The notes beneath the pieces were generated by a model. It worked only from the letters and a program-made list of their open reading frames with translations. It did no database searches and had not been told where the DNA came from. Shown here in pieces: positions 1-7,738 of a stretch of DNA of 64,000 bases. Source of the stretch: Desulfoluna sp942491485 (GTDB lineage Bacteria > Desulfobacterota > Desulfobacteria > Desulfobacterales > Desulfolunaceae); NCBI GenBank assembly GCA_942491485.1, contig CALOAX010000009.1, forward strand, positions 87,515 to 151,514, given 5' to 3'. Both the position numbers and the translations under genes were made by a program. The stretch's first letter is position 1. Each line of letters opens with the position of its first letter.

Positions 1-1085
1 TCCTCGGCGTCGATCGCGACGCGAGTGCCGAGGAGCTGAAAAAGAAATACCGCAAGCTGGCACTTAAGTATCATCCCGACCGAAACCCTGGAGACAAAGA
101 GGCCGAGGACAGGTTCAAAGAAGCCGCCGAAGCCTACGATGTCCTCACCGACGCCAAGAAGCGCCAGGTTTACGACCAGTACGGCCACCAGGGCCTTGAG
201 GGCAATGGATTCTCCGGTGCCGGCGGGTTTGATGACATCTTCTCAAACTTTGGCGACATCTTCGAAGACTTCTTCGGGATGGGCGGTGGCCGGGGACGCG
301 GACGTGGCAGAAGCCGTGTCCAGCGGGGTGCCGACCTTCGGTACGACCTCACCATCGATTTTGAAGAGGCCGCCTTCGGCACGGAAAAAGAGATCAAGCT
401 GGACAAGCGAGAAACCTGCCCCACTTGTGAGGGCAACGGATGCAAGCCCGGTACCGAGCCAGAGGTCTGCCATCTCTGCAAGGGCACAGGACAGCACACA
501 CAGAGCCAGGGTTTCTTCACCGTCCGCTCCACATGCCCCTCTTGCCAGGGACGCGGAAAGACCATCAAGACCCCTTGCACCGAGTGCCGTGGACGCGGCC
601 AGATTGCAGTCAGCAAGACCGTCTCCCTGAAGATCCCCGCAGGGGTGGACACCGACTCCCGCCTGCGCCTCACCAGCGAAGGGGAAGCCAGCCCCAACGG
701 AGGCCCCCCCGGCGATCTTTACGTCTTTATCTCCGTGCGTCCCCACAAGCACTTCCAGCGCAACGACACGGACATCATCTGCCTGGTGGAGATTTCATTC
801 ACCCAGGCAGCCCTGGGAGCCACCATCACCATCCCCACCCTGGAAGGTGACGAAACACTCAAGATCCCAGCCGGTACTCAGTATGCCGATACCTTCCGGT
901 TCCCCGGCAAGGGCATCCCCTCTCTTCGAGGGGGCCGACGGGGCGACCAGATCATCCAGGTGGAGATCACCACCCCCAAAAAACTCTCCAAAAAACAGGA
1001 GAAGCTGCTTCGGGAGTTTGAAAAGCTTGATTCTGAAAAGTTCAGCAACAGGCTGAAAAACCTCCTCAAGGGTTCCGGATATTAG
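1..1085 (+). CDS. dnaJ: Chaperone protein DnaJ, 5' end cut by the window
   Basis: DnaJ stimulates DnaK ATPase activity and delivers unfolded proteins to it in the cytoplasm. The frame opens at base 3 without a start codon, so a few N-terminal residues are missing. Visible in order are the J domain with its HPD tripeptide, a glycine/phenylalanine-rich linker, four zinc-binding repeats (CPTCEGNG, CHLCKGTG, CPSCQGRG, CTECRGRG), and the C-terminal peptide-binding domain. The full set of four cysteine repeats marks it as a class A (true) DnaJ, unlike the zinc-less J protein at 39 kb. The stop is at 1083-1085. The next gene starts 122 bases downstream, so it may be a separate transcript. Confidence 0.97.
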   Translation, partial: LGVDRDASAEELKKKYRKLALKYHPDRNPGDKEAEDRFKEAAEAYDVLTDAKKRQVYDQYGHQGLEGNGFSGAGGFDDIFSNFGDIFEDFFGMGGGRGRGRGRSRVQRGADLRYDLTIDFEEAAFGTEKEIKLDKRETCPTCEGNGCKPGTEPEVCHLCKGTGQHTQSQGFFTVRSTCPSCQGRGKTIKTPCTECRGRGQIAVSKTVSLKIPAGVDTDSRLRLTSEGEASPNGGPPGDLYVFISVRPHKHFQRNDTDIICLVEISFTQAALGATITIPTLEGDETLKIPAGTQYADTFRFPGKGIPSLRGGRRGDQIIQVEITTPKKLSKKQEKLLREFEKLDSEKFSNRLKNLLKGSGY

Positions 1086-1207
1086 CCCTTAATACGCCTT
1101 GTTCAGGGAGTTCATACCGACAGAGCTCAAGGCCCCAACCCTATGGGTTGGGGCCCTACACGACCGAAAGTGACGCGACACCTCTGCCACACGCCAAAGG
1201 AGAGCCC

Positions 1208-1579
1208 ATGTTTGAATTGAAAGTTACGACTCGTTTTGCAGCCGCCCACAGACTCACCATGGTGGGCAAGCAGTGTGAAAACCTCCACGGTCACAACTGG
1301 CACGTGGAAGTGTACGTCCAGGGAGAAAAGCTCGACAAGGGCGGTGTCCTCATGGACTTCGGCATCGTCAAAAAGGAGCTCAAAGAGGTGATCGACACGC
1401 TGGATCACAAATACCTGAATGAGCTCGAAATCTTCAGCGAGGCACCCGCTTCTTCAGAGCACATTGCCATGTACATCGCCAAAGAGCTGGAGCGGCGCGT
1501 AAACGTGGACGGAGTCAAGGTGTCCCGCGTCTCAGCCTGGGAGTCTGATAACTCCTGCGCCACTTACATCGCTGACTGA
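1208..1579 (+). CDS. queD: 6-carboxy-5,6,7,8-tetrahydropterin synthase (QueD/PTPS family)
   Basis: QueD converts dihydroneopterin triphosphate to 6-carboxytetrahydropterin, the second step towards queuosine. The 123-residue protein has the family's zinc site (H14, H27, H29 in NLHGHNW) with C23 as the likely catalytic cysteine. It also has the DHKYLN segment and a late glutamate in AWESDNS. The frame is open for 20 more codons upstream, but the ATG at 1208 is preceded by AAAGGAGA at good spacing, so I chose it. The hisA-like gene follows after 23 bases on the same strand, suggesting cotranscription. No other queuosine genes are adjacent. Confidence 0.93.
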   Translation: MFELKVTTRFAAAHRLTMVGKQCENLHGHNWHVEVYVQGEKLDKGGVLMDFGIVKKELKEVIDTLDHKYLNELEIFSEAPASSEHIAMYIAKELERRVNVDGVKVSRVSAWESDNSCATYIAD

Positions 1580-1602
1580 ACCACTCTCCGGGATAGCTTG
1601 CC

Positions 1603-2361
1603 ATGAAATTCAGACCCTGCATCGACCTCCACCAGGGGGTCGTCAAACAAATCGTGGGCGGCACGTTGAAAGACGGGGACGATGCCCCCACCACCAACTT
1701 CGCCGCCACCCACCCTGCGTCTTGGTTTGCCGAGCGCTACCGGAATGACGGCCTCACCGGAGGCCATATCATCCAACTGGGTGCCGGCAACGAGGAGGCT
1801 GCCTGTGAGGCCCTGGCCGCTTGGCCAGATGGCATGCAGCTTGGGGGCGGTATCACGTGTGAAAACGCCAAAACCTGGCTCGACCGGGGGGCCTCATCCA
1901 TCATCGTCACGTCCCACGTCTTCCATGACGGCCGAATTGACGAGGAGCGGCTCTCACGGCTGGTCAAGACGGTGGGAAAAGAACGGCTTGTCCTGGACCT
2001 CAGCTGCAGGCGGAGCGACGAGGGCTACCGCATCGTCACGGACCGCTGGCAGAAATGGACCGATGAGGTGATCACCCTTCCCCTTCTCGACCGACTGGCT
2101 GACTCCTGCCATGAATTCCTCATCCACGGCGTGGATGTGGAGGGCATGGTCTCAGGCATCGAAGAGCCTCTTGTTGAGCTGCTGGGGCAGTGGGGAAAAC
2201 TCCCACTCACCTATGCGGGGGGGATTCGCGCCATCTCCGATATCGACAAAATCGACACCCTTGGCAAAGGAGCCATCGACTTCACCGTGGGCAGCGCCCT
2301 GGATATTTTCGGTGGAACCTCCCTCGCCTACGATGAGATCACCCGGCGCTTCCACGGCTGA
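1603..2361 (+). CDS. hisA: Phosphoribosylformimino-AICAR-phosphate isomerase, eukaryotic (HIS6) type
   Basis: This isomerase carries out the fourth step of histidine synthesis, opening the ribose of ProFAR. The 252-residue sequence matches, from memory, the fungal/plant HIS6 branch rather than ordinary bacterial HisA. Shared stretches are CIDLHQGVVKQIVGGTL at the N-terminus, TNFAATHPASWF, LVLDLSCR, EFLIHGVDVEG, TYAGG and the C-terminal SALDIFGG. The likely catalytic aspartates are in CIDLH (D8) and VLDLSCR. The gene follows queD by 23 bases; no other his genes are in the window. The family is firm. A true histidine role is inferred, because such isolated homologues could have drifted. Confidence 0.88.
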   Translation: MKFRPCIDLHQGVVKQIVGGTLKDGDDAPTTNFAATHPASWFAERYRNDGLTGGHIIQLGAGNEEAACEALAAWPDGMQLGGGITCENAKTWLDRGASSIIVTSHVFHDGRIDEERLSRLVKTVGKERLVLDLSCRRSDEGYRIVTDRWQKWTDEVITLPLLDRLADSCHEFLIHGVDVEGMVSGIEEPLVELLGQWGKLPLTYAGGIRAISDIDKIDTLGKGAIDFTVGSALDIFGGTSLAYDEITRRFHG

Positions 2362-2382
2362 CCCAGCCTGTTCTGTACAAAT

Positions 2383-2411
2383 TGTGCAAATCAAGTTGCT
2401 TGATTTGCACA
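2383..2411 (+). terminator. 13-bp stem-loop downstream of hisA
   Basis: TGTGCAAATCAAG (2383-2395) pairs perfectly with 2399-2411 across a TTG loop, 22 bases after the hisA stop. There is no clear U-run, so it may be a transcript-end stabiliser or attenuator rather than a classical terminator. The rest of the 2362-2652 gap shows only an open frame with no coding character and the ribosome-binding site of the next gene. Confidence 0.5.
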
Positions 2412-2652
2412 TCCCCTCTCTTTGCCATCCACATTCAATGTTCCCCCACGGCCTAAACTGCCTGAACGTCAAGCTCTTCCCTTCCCGTTGCCTATCAGGC
2501 ACGATGTTTGCTTATATGGAAAGAGAACCAAGCCGGTAAGGTGCAGATTGACTCAAGCACACCAAGCCCGACTCCGTCACGTGGCTGCGGAGCGTTCCCG
2601 AAACCGGTATGTAACCATCACCAAACCAACCCATCCACGGAGGTCACCAACC

Positions 2653-3546
2653 ATGCTATCCTTTCTGCCAGGCCCGGTCAGGGGTATGCTCGCCTTCCTG
2701 CTCTACTTTCTCAACTCCATTGTCATCATTGTTCCCCTCGTCACCGTTGCCGTCACCAAATTCCTGATCCCTTTCTCCTTCTGGCAGGTAATTTCACGGA
2801 AAATCCTCGATGTGCTCGCCACCACCTGGATCGATGTGAACACCTTCAATATGTGGCTCATGCAGGATTTTGACCTGGAAATTACCGGAACCGAGGGTCT
2901 GAAAAAAGATATGTGGTACCTCGTCATCAGCAACCACCAGAGCTGGGTCGACATCCTCATCCTCCAGCGGGCACTGAACCGCAAAATCCCCTTTCTTAAA
3001 TTCTTCCTCAAAAAAGAGCTCATATGGGTCCCCATCATGGGCCTTGCCTGGTGGGCCATGGACTTCCCATTCATGAAACGCTACTCCAAGGAGTTTCTGA
3101 AGAAGAACCCCCACCTCAAGGGCAAGGACATCGAGGTGACCCGCAAGGCCTGTGAAAAATACAAAACCCTGCCGGTCTCCATCGTCAACTTTGTGGAAGG
3201 CACCCGCTTTACCCCAGGCAAGCACAGCAGACAGAACTCCCCCTTCACGAACCTCCTCAAGCCCAAGGCCGGCGGCGTTGCCTTTGTCCTGGGATCCATG
3301 GGTGAGCTGATGACCGGCATCGTCAACGTCACCATCGTCTACCCCGACGGGCCCAAAAGCTTTGGGGAGTACCTCTGCGGAAAGGTGAAGGCCGTCAAGG
3401 TCCACGTGGAACTCATGGAGGTGACCCACGACACCATCGGGTCCTACGAAAACGACCCCGACTTCCGCGCCCACTTTCAAACCTGGATCAACGGCGTCTG
3501 GGAAGAGAAAGACCGGCGTATCGACACCATGCGCAACGCAGCCTGA
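2653..3546 (+). CDS. Membrane 1-acyl-glycerol-3-phosphate acyltransferase-like protein (PlsC/YihG family)
   Basis: Likely transfers an acyl chain to a lysophospholipid or related acceptor at the inner membrane. The 297-residue protein begins with a hydrophobic stretch (about residues 8-42). It then carries the acyltransferase HX4D box NHQSWVD (H95, D100) and block FVEGTRF. The distinctive spacing and the wording of both boxes resemble the YihG subgroup. The open frame continues 77 codons upstream, but that part lacks coding character. The ATG at 2653 has GGAGG seven bases ahead, so it is the start used here. A strong hairpin begins directly after the stop codon. A second, distinct acyltransferase lies at 48.1-49.0 kb. 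Confidence 0.88.
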   Translation: MLSFLPGPVRGMLAFLLYFLNSIVIIVPLVTVAVTKFLIPFSFWQVISRKILDVLATTWIDVNTFNMWLMQDFDLEITGTEGLKKDMWYLVISNHQSWVDILILQRALNRKIPFLKFFLKKELIWVPIMGLAWWAMDFPFMKRYSKEFLKKNPHLKGKDIEVTRKACEKYKTLPVSIVNFVEGTRFTPGKHSRQNSPFTNLLKPKAGGVAFVLGSMGELMTGIVNVTIVYPDGPKSFGEYLCGKVKAVKVHVELMEVTHDTIGSYENDPDFRAHFQTWINGVWEEKDRRIDTMRNAA

Positions 3547-3620
3547 CCAGGGGATGATCCCCTGGACCCCATATGGCGCCCGAAGTCAGGCGCTCCTGCG
3601 GAGCACCTGACTTCGGGTGC
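3547..3620 (+). terminator. Two strong hairpins immediately after the acyltransferase stop
   Basis: The first hairpin (3547-3565) pairs CCAGGGGA with TCCCCTGG. The second (3576-3595 with 3601-3620) is a 20-bp stem with two G-U-type positions and a five-base loop. The first hairpin word also occurs at about 4979 and 14396 inside members of the dispersed repeat family, so this stretch is probably repeat-derived. It may end or protect the acyltransferase transcript. No U-run follows. Confidence 0.5.
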
Positions 3621-3746
3621 ACGACGACTTTCGTTATGCACATGGAGTCGTTGGCCCGGTCATACCCGAGTAATCCACAGCCTGCGAAGGCCCCTTCAAC
3701 CCACCCTTTCCCATTTAAATCAAAGCCAAACGTAACGATATAGCTA

Positions 3747-3935
3747 TGCCTCCGGCGGCCCTGCCGGGGACTAAACTTTTGCCTGATCTGAAAGAGTGGG
3801 TTTAACAAACAGGCCTTAAAAGCACGTCCTAAATCATTCCTGCACGAAAGGCGGATGTGATTTGACCCGAGGAATGAGGGGCAAAGCGCATCCGCAACCT
3901 GCTTTCGAGGTGGCACACCTCGCCGCCGGAGGCAG
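3747..3935 (+). repeat. Dispersed inverted-end repeat, full-length copy
   Basis: This 189-bp element starts TGCCTCCGGCGGC and ends with the exact reverse complement GCCGCCGGAGGCA. The left half has the CCGGC...GCCGG hairpin and the AAACTTTT-type segment. The right half has the shared word GATTTGACCCGAGGAA and a GGTGGCACACC hairpin. The same two halves recur throughout the window. The rest of the 3547-4117 gap (3621-3746 and 3936-4117) shows no gene I can support. Confidence 0.85.
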
Positions 3936-4117
3936 TTTTTTACTCTTTTCTCTTACCCAACCTGCCTTCAAGATGGCCCCAGGCCTCCTCAAGGAACATT
4001 GGCTCCCTTTGATATTCAGGTATTTACAGGCCAAATCAAGTGGTATACCTTTTTTAAAAAAGGTGTGGCGAATGTGTGCTGCGATGATGAAATGGATTTT
4101 TTCAAGGGAGTGGCAGG

Positions 4118-4957
4118 ATGGAATGTGGCGGCTACAAATGTTTTGCGGTGGAGATGTGTGATTTTCTTCTGGACGGTGGGGCGATGTTCGGGGTGGTGCC
4201 CAAGCCTCTCTGGGAGAGAAAGATTCCGGCTGACGAGAAAAACCGCATCCCCCTGAAGGCAAGGACCTTGCTCCTATGCGGCCATGGACGCAACATCCTG
4301 GTGGACACAGGATGCGGCACGAAGTTCAGTGAAAAAGAGCTGGCCATATACGGGGTCACCGCCACCCGAAGCCCCGATGAAGCGCTGTCTGATTACGACC
4401 TCTCCACAGCGGAGATCACCGACGTGATCCTCACCCACCTCCACTTTGACCATGCAGGGGGAAGCACCTTTCTTAAAGATGGCGAGGCGGTGCCCACCTT
4501 CCCGAACGCCACGTACTACACGCAAAAACGTCAGCTTGACTGGGCAAAACATCCCACCATGAGAGACCGGGCCAGCTTCTTCTCTGACAACTGGGCCCCC
4601 ATGGAAAAAAGCGGCCAGCTGACGGTCCTTGACGGCAACAATCTGCCCCTTCCAAACATCGAGCTTCTCTTTTCCGACGGCCACACCTGCGGCCAGCAGC
4701 TCCCCCTGGTCAAGGGCGAGAACGGTGCCCTCCTCTACTGTGGAGACCTGATTCCCACCTCGGCCCACATCCCTGTCCCCTGGCATATGGGGTACGACAA
4801 CCAGCCACTGGTCATCATGGCCGAAAAGGAGCGCACCCTCAAAGAGGCCGTGGAAAAAAACTGGACCCTCTTCTTTGAGCACGACCCCACCATCGCTGCC
4901 GTCACCCTGAAAGAGGGACGCAAAGGGGTGGAGATGGACCAGCTGGTGGAGATTTAA
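4118..4957 (+). CDS. MBL-fold metallohydrolase, lactonase-like
   Basis: A 279-residue metallo-beta-lactamase-fold hydrolase. The metal-binding signature HLHFDHAGG places H107, H109, D111 and H112, with further ligands in the SDGHTCGQ and CGDLIPT segments. This layout (early LVDTGCG, long helical insertion, FSDGHTxG) is typical of the branch that includes quorum-quenching lactonases and YtnP-like proteins. The substrate cannot be read from sequence. The ATG at 4118 follows GGGAGTGGCAGG. A second in-frame ATG lies 12 codons in. The protein has no signal peptide, so it is probably cytoplasmic. A repeat copy begins 11 bases after the stop. Confidence 0.85.
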   Translation: MECGGYKCFAVEMCDFLLDGGAMFGVVPKPLWERKIPADEKNRIPLKARTLLLCGHGRNILVDTGCGTKFSEKELAIYGVTATRSPDEALSDYDLSTAEITDVILTHLHFDHAGGSTFLKDGEAVPTFPNATYYTQKRQLDWAKHPTMRDRASFFSDNWAPMEKSGQLTVLDGNNLPLPNIELLFSDGHTCGQQLPLVKGENGALLYCGDLIPTSAHIPVPWHMGYDNQPLVIMAEKERTLKEAVEKNWTLFFEHDPTIAAVTLKEGRKGVEMDQLVEI

Positions 4958-4968
4958 AAGAAACAAGC

Positions 4969-5068
4969 CTCCGGCGGCCAGGGGATGATCCCCTGGACCC
5001 CAGTTGGCGAATGCTCCTGCCCCTCGTTCCTCGGGCCACTCACATTCGCTGACGGGCTGCGCCCGTGG
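4969..5068 (+). repeat. Dispersed repeat, variant with CCAGGGGAT hairpin
   Basis: Begins GCCTCCGGCGGCC like other copies, then carries the CCAGGGGATGATCCCCTGG hairpin. It ends with the GACGGGCTGCGCCCGT hairpin seen again at about 14465-14483 and 48065-48080. The right inner arm GCCGCCGGAGGC is missing. The remaining bases to 5258 contain only the start region of the next gene. Confidence 0.7.
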
Positions 5069-5258
5069 ATAAGATTACCCGTGATACTCATCGGTTCGCC
5101 CACCCAGGCCAGCTGAGTGACTCCGGCGGTAAACGAAGCAACGCCTGAAGATGAATAAAGAGAATGCCCCCACGCATCATAAATAACCATACCCATATTT
5201 TATCCCTGATGCCATACAGCACCAGAGCACATACCCTTAACTCAACTTGGAGAAACCC

Positions 5259-6248
5259 ATGCCTTATCTCATGCTGTTTCTTGGACTCATCATTGTCGCC
5301 CCCATAGCCCTGTTGAAACGCAAGCTTGCCAAGGGGATCCGTCGTCAACAGATGGAAGATACCGCCTTCAAGGCGCCGAAGCTCGATACCTCACGAACCG
5401 TATCCACCCTTTCCATTCTTCCCCTGATAGACTACCACGCCACCAATGGTGAGCTGACCACCGAGGCAGGGGTCTCCTACCTCGTGGAAGCCGACGGCAA
5501 ACGCATCCTTCTCGATGTGGGGGCCAACGAAAGGGGGGATCATCCGTCACCGCTTCTGACGAATGCACAAACACTCGGTGTAAATCTGGAAAACCTTGAT
5601 GCCCTTTTTCTCAGCCACCTTCACCGGGACCATGTGGGCGGAATCCAGGAGGAGAAAGAGAAGCGGTTCTCCTTTTCCAAGGGCCCTCACCCTTGCCAGG
5701 ACCTTCCTGTGTACTCCCCGCAACCTCTCACCGGTCAGCTGCCAGACGGATGCAAGGCTGTCACCGTCACAGAGCCGCTGGAGATTGCCCCCGGTATCTG
5801 GTCCATGGGCCCCATGGGACGTTCCCTTTTTCTTATGGGATACACCGTGGAACATGCCCTGGCCATTCACGTCAAAGACAAGGGCATCGCCCTCATCATC
5901 GGGTGTGGGCACCCTTCCATCGAACGCCTCCTTGAGCGCTGCACCTCTCTATTCCCCCAACCGGTGTTCGCTGTCATTGGCGGCTTGCACTACCCCATCC
6001 ACGGTGGACGCATGATGCTCGGCCCCGTCAACCTCCAGAAACTTGTGGGTGCGGATCGCATGCCGTGGAACGGCCTTAACGAAAAGGACGTACAAAACGG
6101 TATTGCTGCCATCAAAAAGACAGGGGCAACCGAGGTGGGCCTCTCCCCCCACGATAGCTGCGACTGGACCCTTGATCAATTCAGGAACGCCTTTGGGGAG
6201 TCCTATCATGAGATAGAGGTGGGAACCGCATTAAAGCTTGGGTTATAG
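5259..6248 (+). CDS. Membrane-anchored MBL-fold hydrolase, dihydropterin/RFA-P synthase-like family
   Basis: A 329-residue metallo-beta-lactamase-fold protein. An N-terminal hydrophobic helix (about residues 2-20) is followed by basic residues, indicating a membrane anchor with the catalytic domain in the cytoplasm. The metal box is HLHRDHVGG (H120, H122, D124, H125). The CGHPSIERLLE and IGGLHYP segments are typical of the family named after methanopterin-pathway enzymes (COG1237). In bacteria without methanopterin the reaction is unknown, so no substrate is assigned. ATG 5259 follows TTGGAGAA. A TTG four codons upstream is in frame but less likely. The stop codon overlaps a repeat arm. Confidence 0.82.
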   Translation: MPYLMLFLGLIIVAPIALLKRKLAKGIRRQQMEDTAFKAPKLDTSRTVSTLSILPLIDYHATNGELTTEAGVSYLVEADGKRILLDVGANERGDHPSPLLTNAQTLGVNLENLDALFLSHLHRDHVGGIQEEKEKRFSFSKGPHPCQDLPVYSPQPLTGQLPDGCKAVTVTEPLEIAPGIWSMGPMGRSLFLMGYTVEHALAIHVKDKGIALIIGCGHPSIERLLERCTSLFPQPVFAVIGGLHYPIHGGRMMLGPVNLQKLVGADRMPWNGLNEKDVQNGIAAIKKTGATEVGLSPHDSCDWTLDQFRNAFGESYHEIEVGTALKLGL

Positions 6249-6333
6249 TACCTATTCAACGCAATATTGCCTCCGGCGGCCCTGCCGGGGGCCAAACTTT
6301 TGAAAAGTTTGACAAACAGGTTATAAAACGTGC
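6248..6333 (+). repeat. Dispersed repeat, left half only
   Basis: Outer arm GTACCTATTCAAC (6248-6260, two changes from GTAACTATTCAGC) is followed by TGCCTCCGGCGGCC and the perfect AAACTTTTGAAAAGTTT palindrome. The right half is absent. The outer arm starts on the last base of the preceding gene's stop codon. Confidence 0.75.
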
Positions 6334-6501
6334 AGCGAAGCCATGGTTGATTTGTCTCAAGGGCGTGCACCATATGTGAACTGGACCTGATGCATGGGTA
6401 TTCCGTTTTTAAGGACACGAACATAATGGCTGCCTTCTGCTCCACAAGCCCACAGGCATCTGACATTCCAACCCCTGCCCAGATGTTGCCTTCACCGGAA
6501 T

Positions 6502-6620
6502 AAAAAACCGCCCTGTGTGGTATTTATACCCACAGAGCGGCCCACCATGCCTATTATGGAATCACGTGGTTCTTTTTTAACCACGCCCATCAATCTCCCC
6601 TACATTCTCACTTCGCTGAA
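6502..6620 (-). ncRNA. Possible small RNA or leader downstream of iorB
   Basis: On the minus strand a -35-like TTGAAA (6649-6654) and a -10-like TAATAA (6627-6632) are 16 bases apart. The region after them folds GTGGTT...AACCAC (about 6566-6584) and ends in a U-run terminator at 6508-6540. It could be a roughly 120-nt RNA, the 3' end of the iorB transcript, or a leader encoding a 32-codon frame that runs into the terminator. No known RNA family is recognised. The surrounding 6249-6755 gap has no supported gene. Confidence 0.3.
6508..6540 (-). terminator. Rho-independent terminator, minus strand
   Basis: CCGC(T/C)CTGTG arms at 6508-6518 and 6530-6540 pair around TATTTATA. On the minus strand a run of six U follows. 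It would end transcripts coming from iorB or from a small RNA in between. Confidence 0.65.
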
Positions 6621-6740
6621 ATCCCCTTATTACAAGGGCGTTCAACTTTTTCAAAACACTTGGCACGGTATGTGTAACATAAGAGAACACTTCCTCAGTG
6701 AGGGAGTTTCATCGAATATATTCTCCTATAGTTCGCAGCT

Positions 6741-6785
6741 GATGTGGGGTGCGGTTCAGTCGGCAACCGCCGCGTACCCCACATC
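6741..6785. other. Long hairpin overlapping the iorB stop codon
   Basis: GATGTGGGGT (6741-6750) pairs with ACCCCACATC (6776-6785), and inside it CGGTT (6752-6756) pairs with AACCG (6765-6769). The iorB stop (6756-6758) lies in the structure, so the last codons of the gene form one arm. No U-run follows. Confidence 0.55.
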
Positions 6786-7376
6786 AAATGCTGCGAGATT
6801 CTGATCAAGCGTCTCCCCTTTAAACCTCTCCCGTGCTGCCCCCTCGAAAATTTCCTTCGCCAAAGGAAGGTCCTTTGATCCCGCCAGGGCTCCGGCCATG
6901 ATGATGTTGCCCAGCACCGGCGCACCAATCTTGACGGCTTCCTCCGTGGCATTTAAAAACCATGCGGTATCGGTCATCTCAAGAATCCACTCCCGGATCT
7001 CTTTATCCGACGGATAATTAAGCTGCCCGGAAATCACCCCCACCGGCAGAAACGGACGCGTATTGGTAATCACCTTCACCCCGTGGTTCCCGAAATCCTT
7101 GAGGACCCGAATGGCCTCCGAAGGCTCCATGGAGACCACCATGTGCGCCTTGCCCAAGGGTATCTGAGGCGACCAGCTCGACTTCTTCGAAATACGCAGA
7201 TGACTCATCACAGATCCTCCCCGCTGAGACGCCCCAAAGGTCTCCCCGATGGTCACAAACAACCCCTGCGCCGCCAGCATGGCCCCGATTGTCCGAGACG
7301 TCATGACGTTGCCCTGCCCACCCACACCCGTGATAATCAAATTGTACGGATCATGCGGAAGTACGATAGTCTCCAT
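6756..7376 (-). CDS. iorB: Indolepyruvate:ferredoxin oxidoreductase, beta subunit
   Basis: IorB is the small subunit of the oxygen-sensitive enzyme that oxidatively decarboxylates aryl pyruvates to aryl-acetyl-CoA, reducing ferredoxin. The 206 residues form the gamma-type pyruvate oxidoreductase domain. Characteristic segments are IITGVGGQGNVMTSRTIG near the N-terminus, GASQRGGSVMSHLRI, and the late GAPVLGNIIMAGAL. The start at 7376 follows GGAGACGGGAGCG on the minus strand. iorA lies upstream on the same strand, separated by a repeat copy (7408-7726), so the usual tight iorA-iorB spacing has been opened. The role could be anaerobic aromatic amino acid degradation or the reverse biosynthetic reaction. 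Confidence 0.93.
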   Translation of the reverse strand: METIVLPHDPYNLIITGVGGQGNVMTSRTIGAMLAAQGLFVTIGETFGASQRGGSVMSHLRISKKSSWSPQIPLGKAHMVVSMEPSEAIRVLKDFGNHGVKVITNTRPFLPVGVISGQLNYPSDKEIREWILEMTDTAWFLNATEEAVKIGAPVLGNIIMAGALAGSKDLPLAKEIFEGAARERFKGETLDQNLAAFDVGYAAVAD

Positions 7377-7407
7377 ACGCTCCCGTCTCCTTCGCTAAAA
7401 AAAATTA

Positions 7408-7726
7408 TGCCTCCGGCGGCGAGGTGTGCCACCTCGAAAGCGGGTTGCGAATGCTCCCGCCCCTCGTTCCTCGTGTCGATCACATTCGCTAACGGGCCTT
7501 GCCCATGGTCAGTATTCTTGAGAAAGTCAGCCTGGATTGGAAAGCCCCAAACTCCTCACACAGCCAACACAACGTTGCGAAGCTTGTAACAAACCCGGTT
7601 CAAACCCTCAGCTATGGTGGCGGGCGCAGCCCGCGGCGAACGCCATTGCGATTTGCCCCGAGGAACGAGGGACAAATCGCAATGGCAATAAGCTTTCGAG
7701 GTGGCCCCACCTCACCGCCGAAGGCA
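7408..7726 (+). repeat. Dispersed repeat, long copy between iorA and iorB
   Basis: Starts TGCCTCCGGCGGC and ends CACCGCCGAAGGCA, a one-base-degenerate inverted end. It contains the GAGGTGTGCCACCTC hairpin near the left end, the CCTCGTTCCTCG/CGAGGAACGAGG words in both orientations, and a GGTGGCCCCACC hairpin near the right end. At 319 bp it is longer than typical copies and may be two nested or tandem insertions. It fills the 7377-7738 gap. Confidence 0.75.
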
Positions 7727-7738
7727 CACTTTTTTGCC

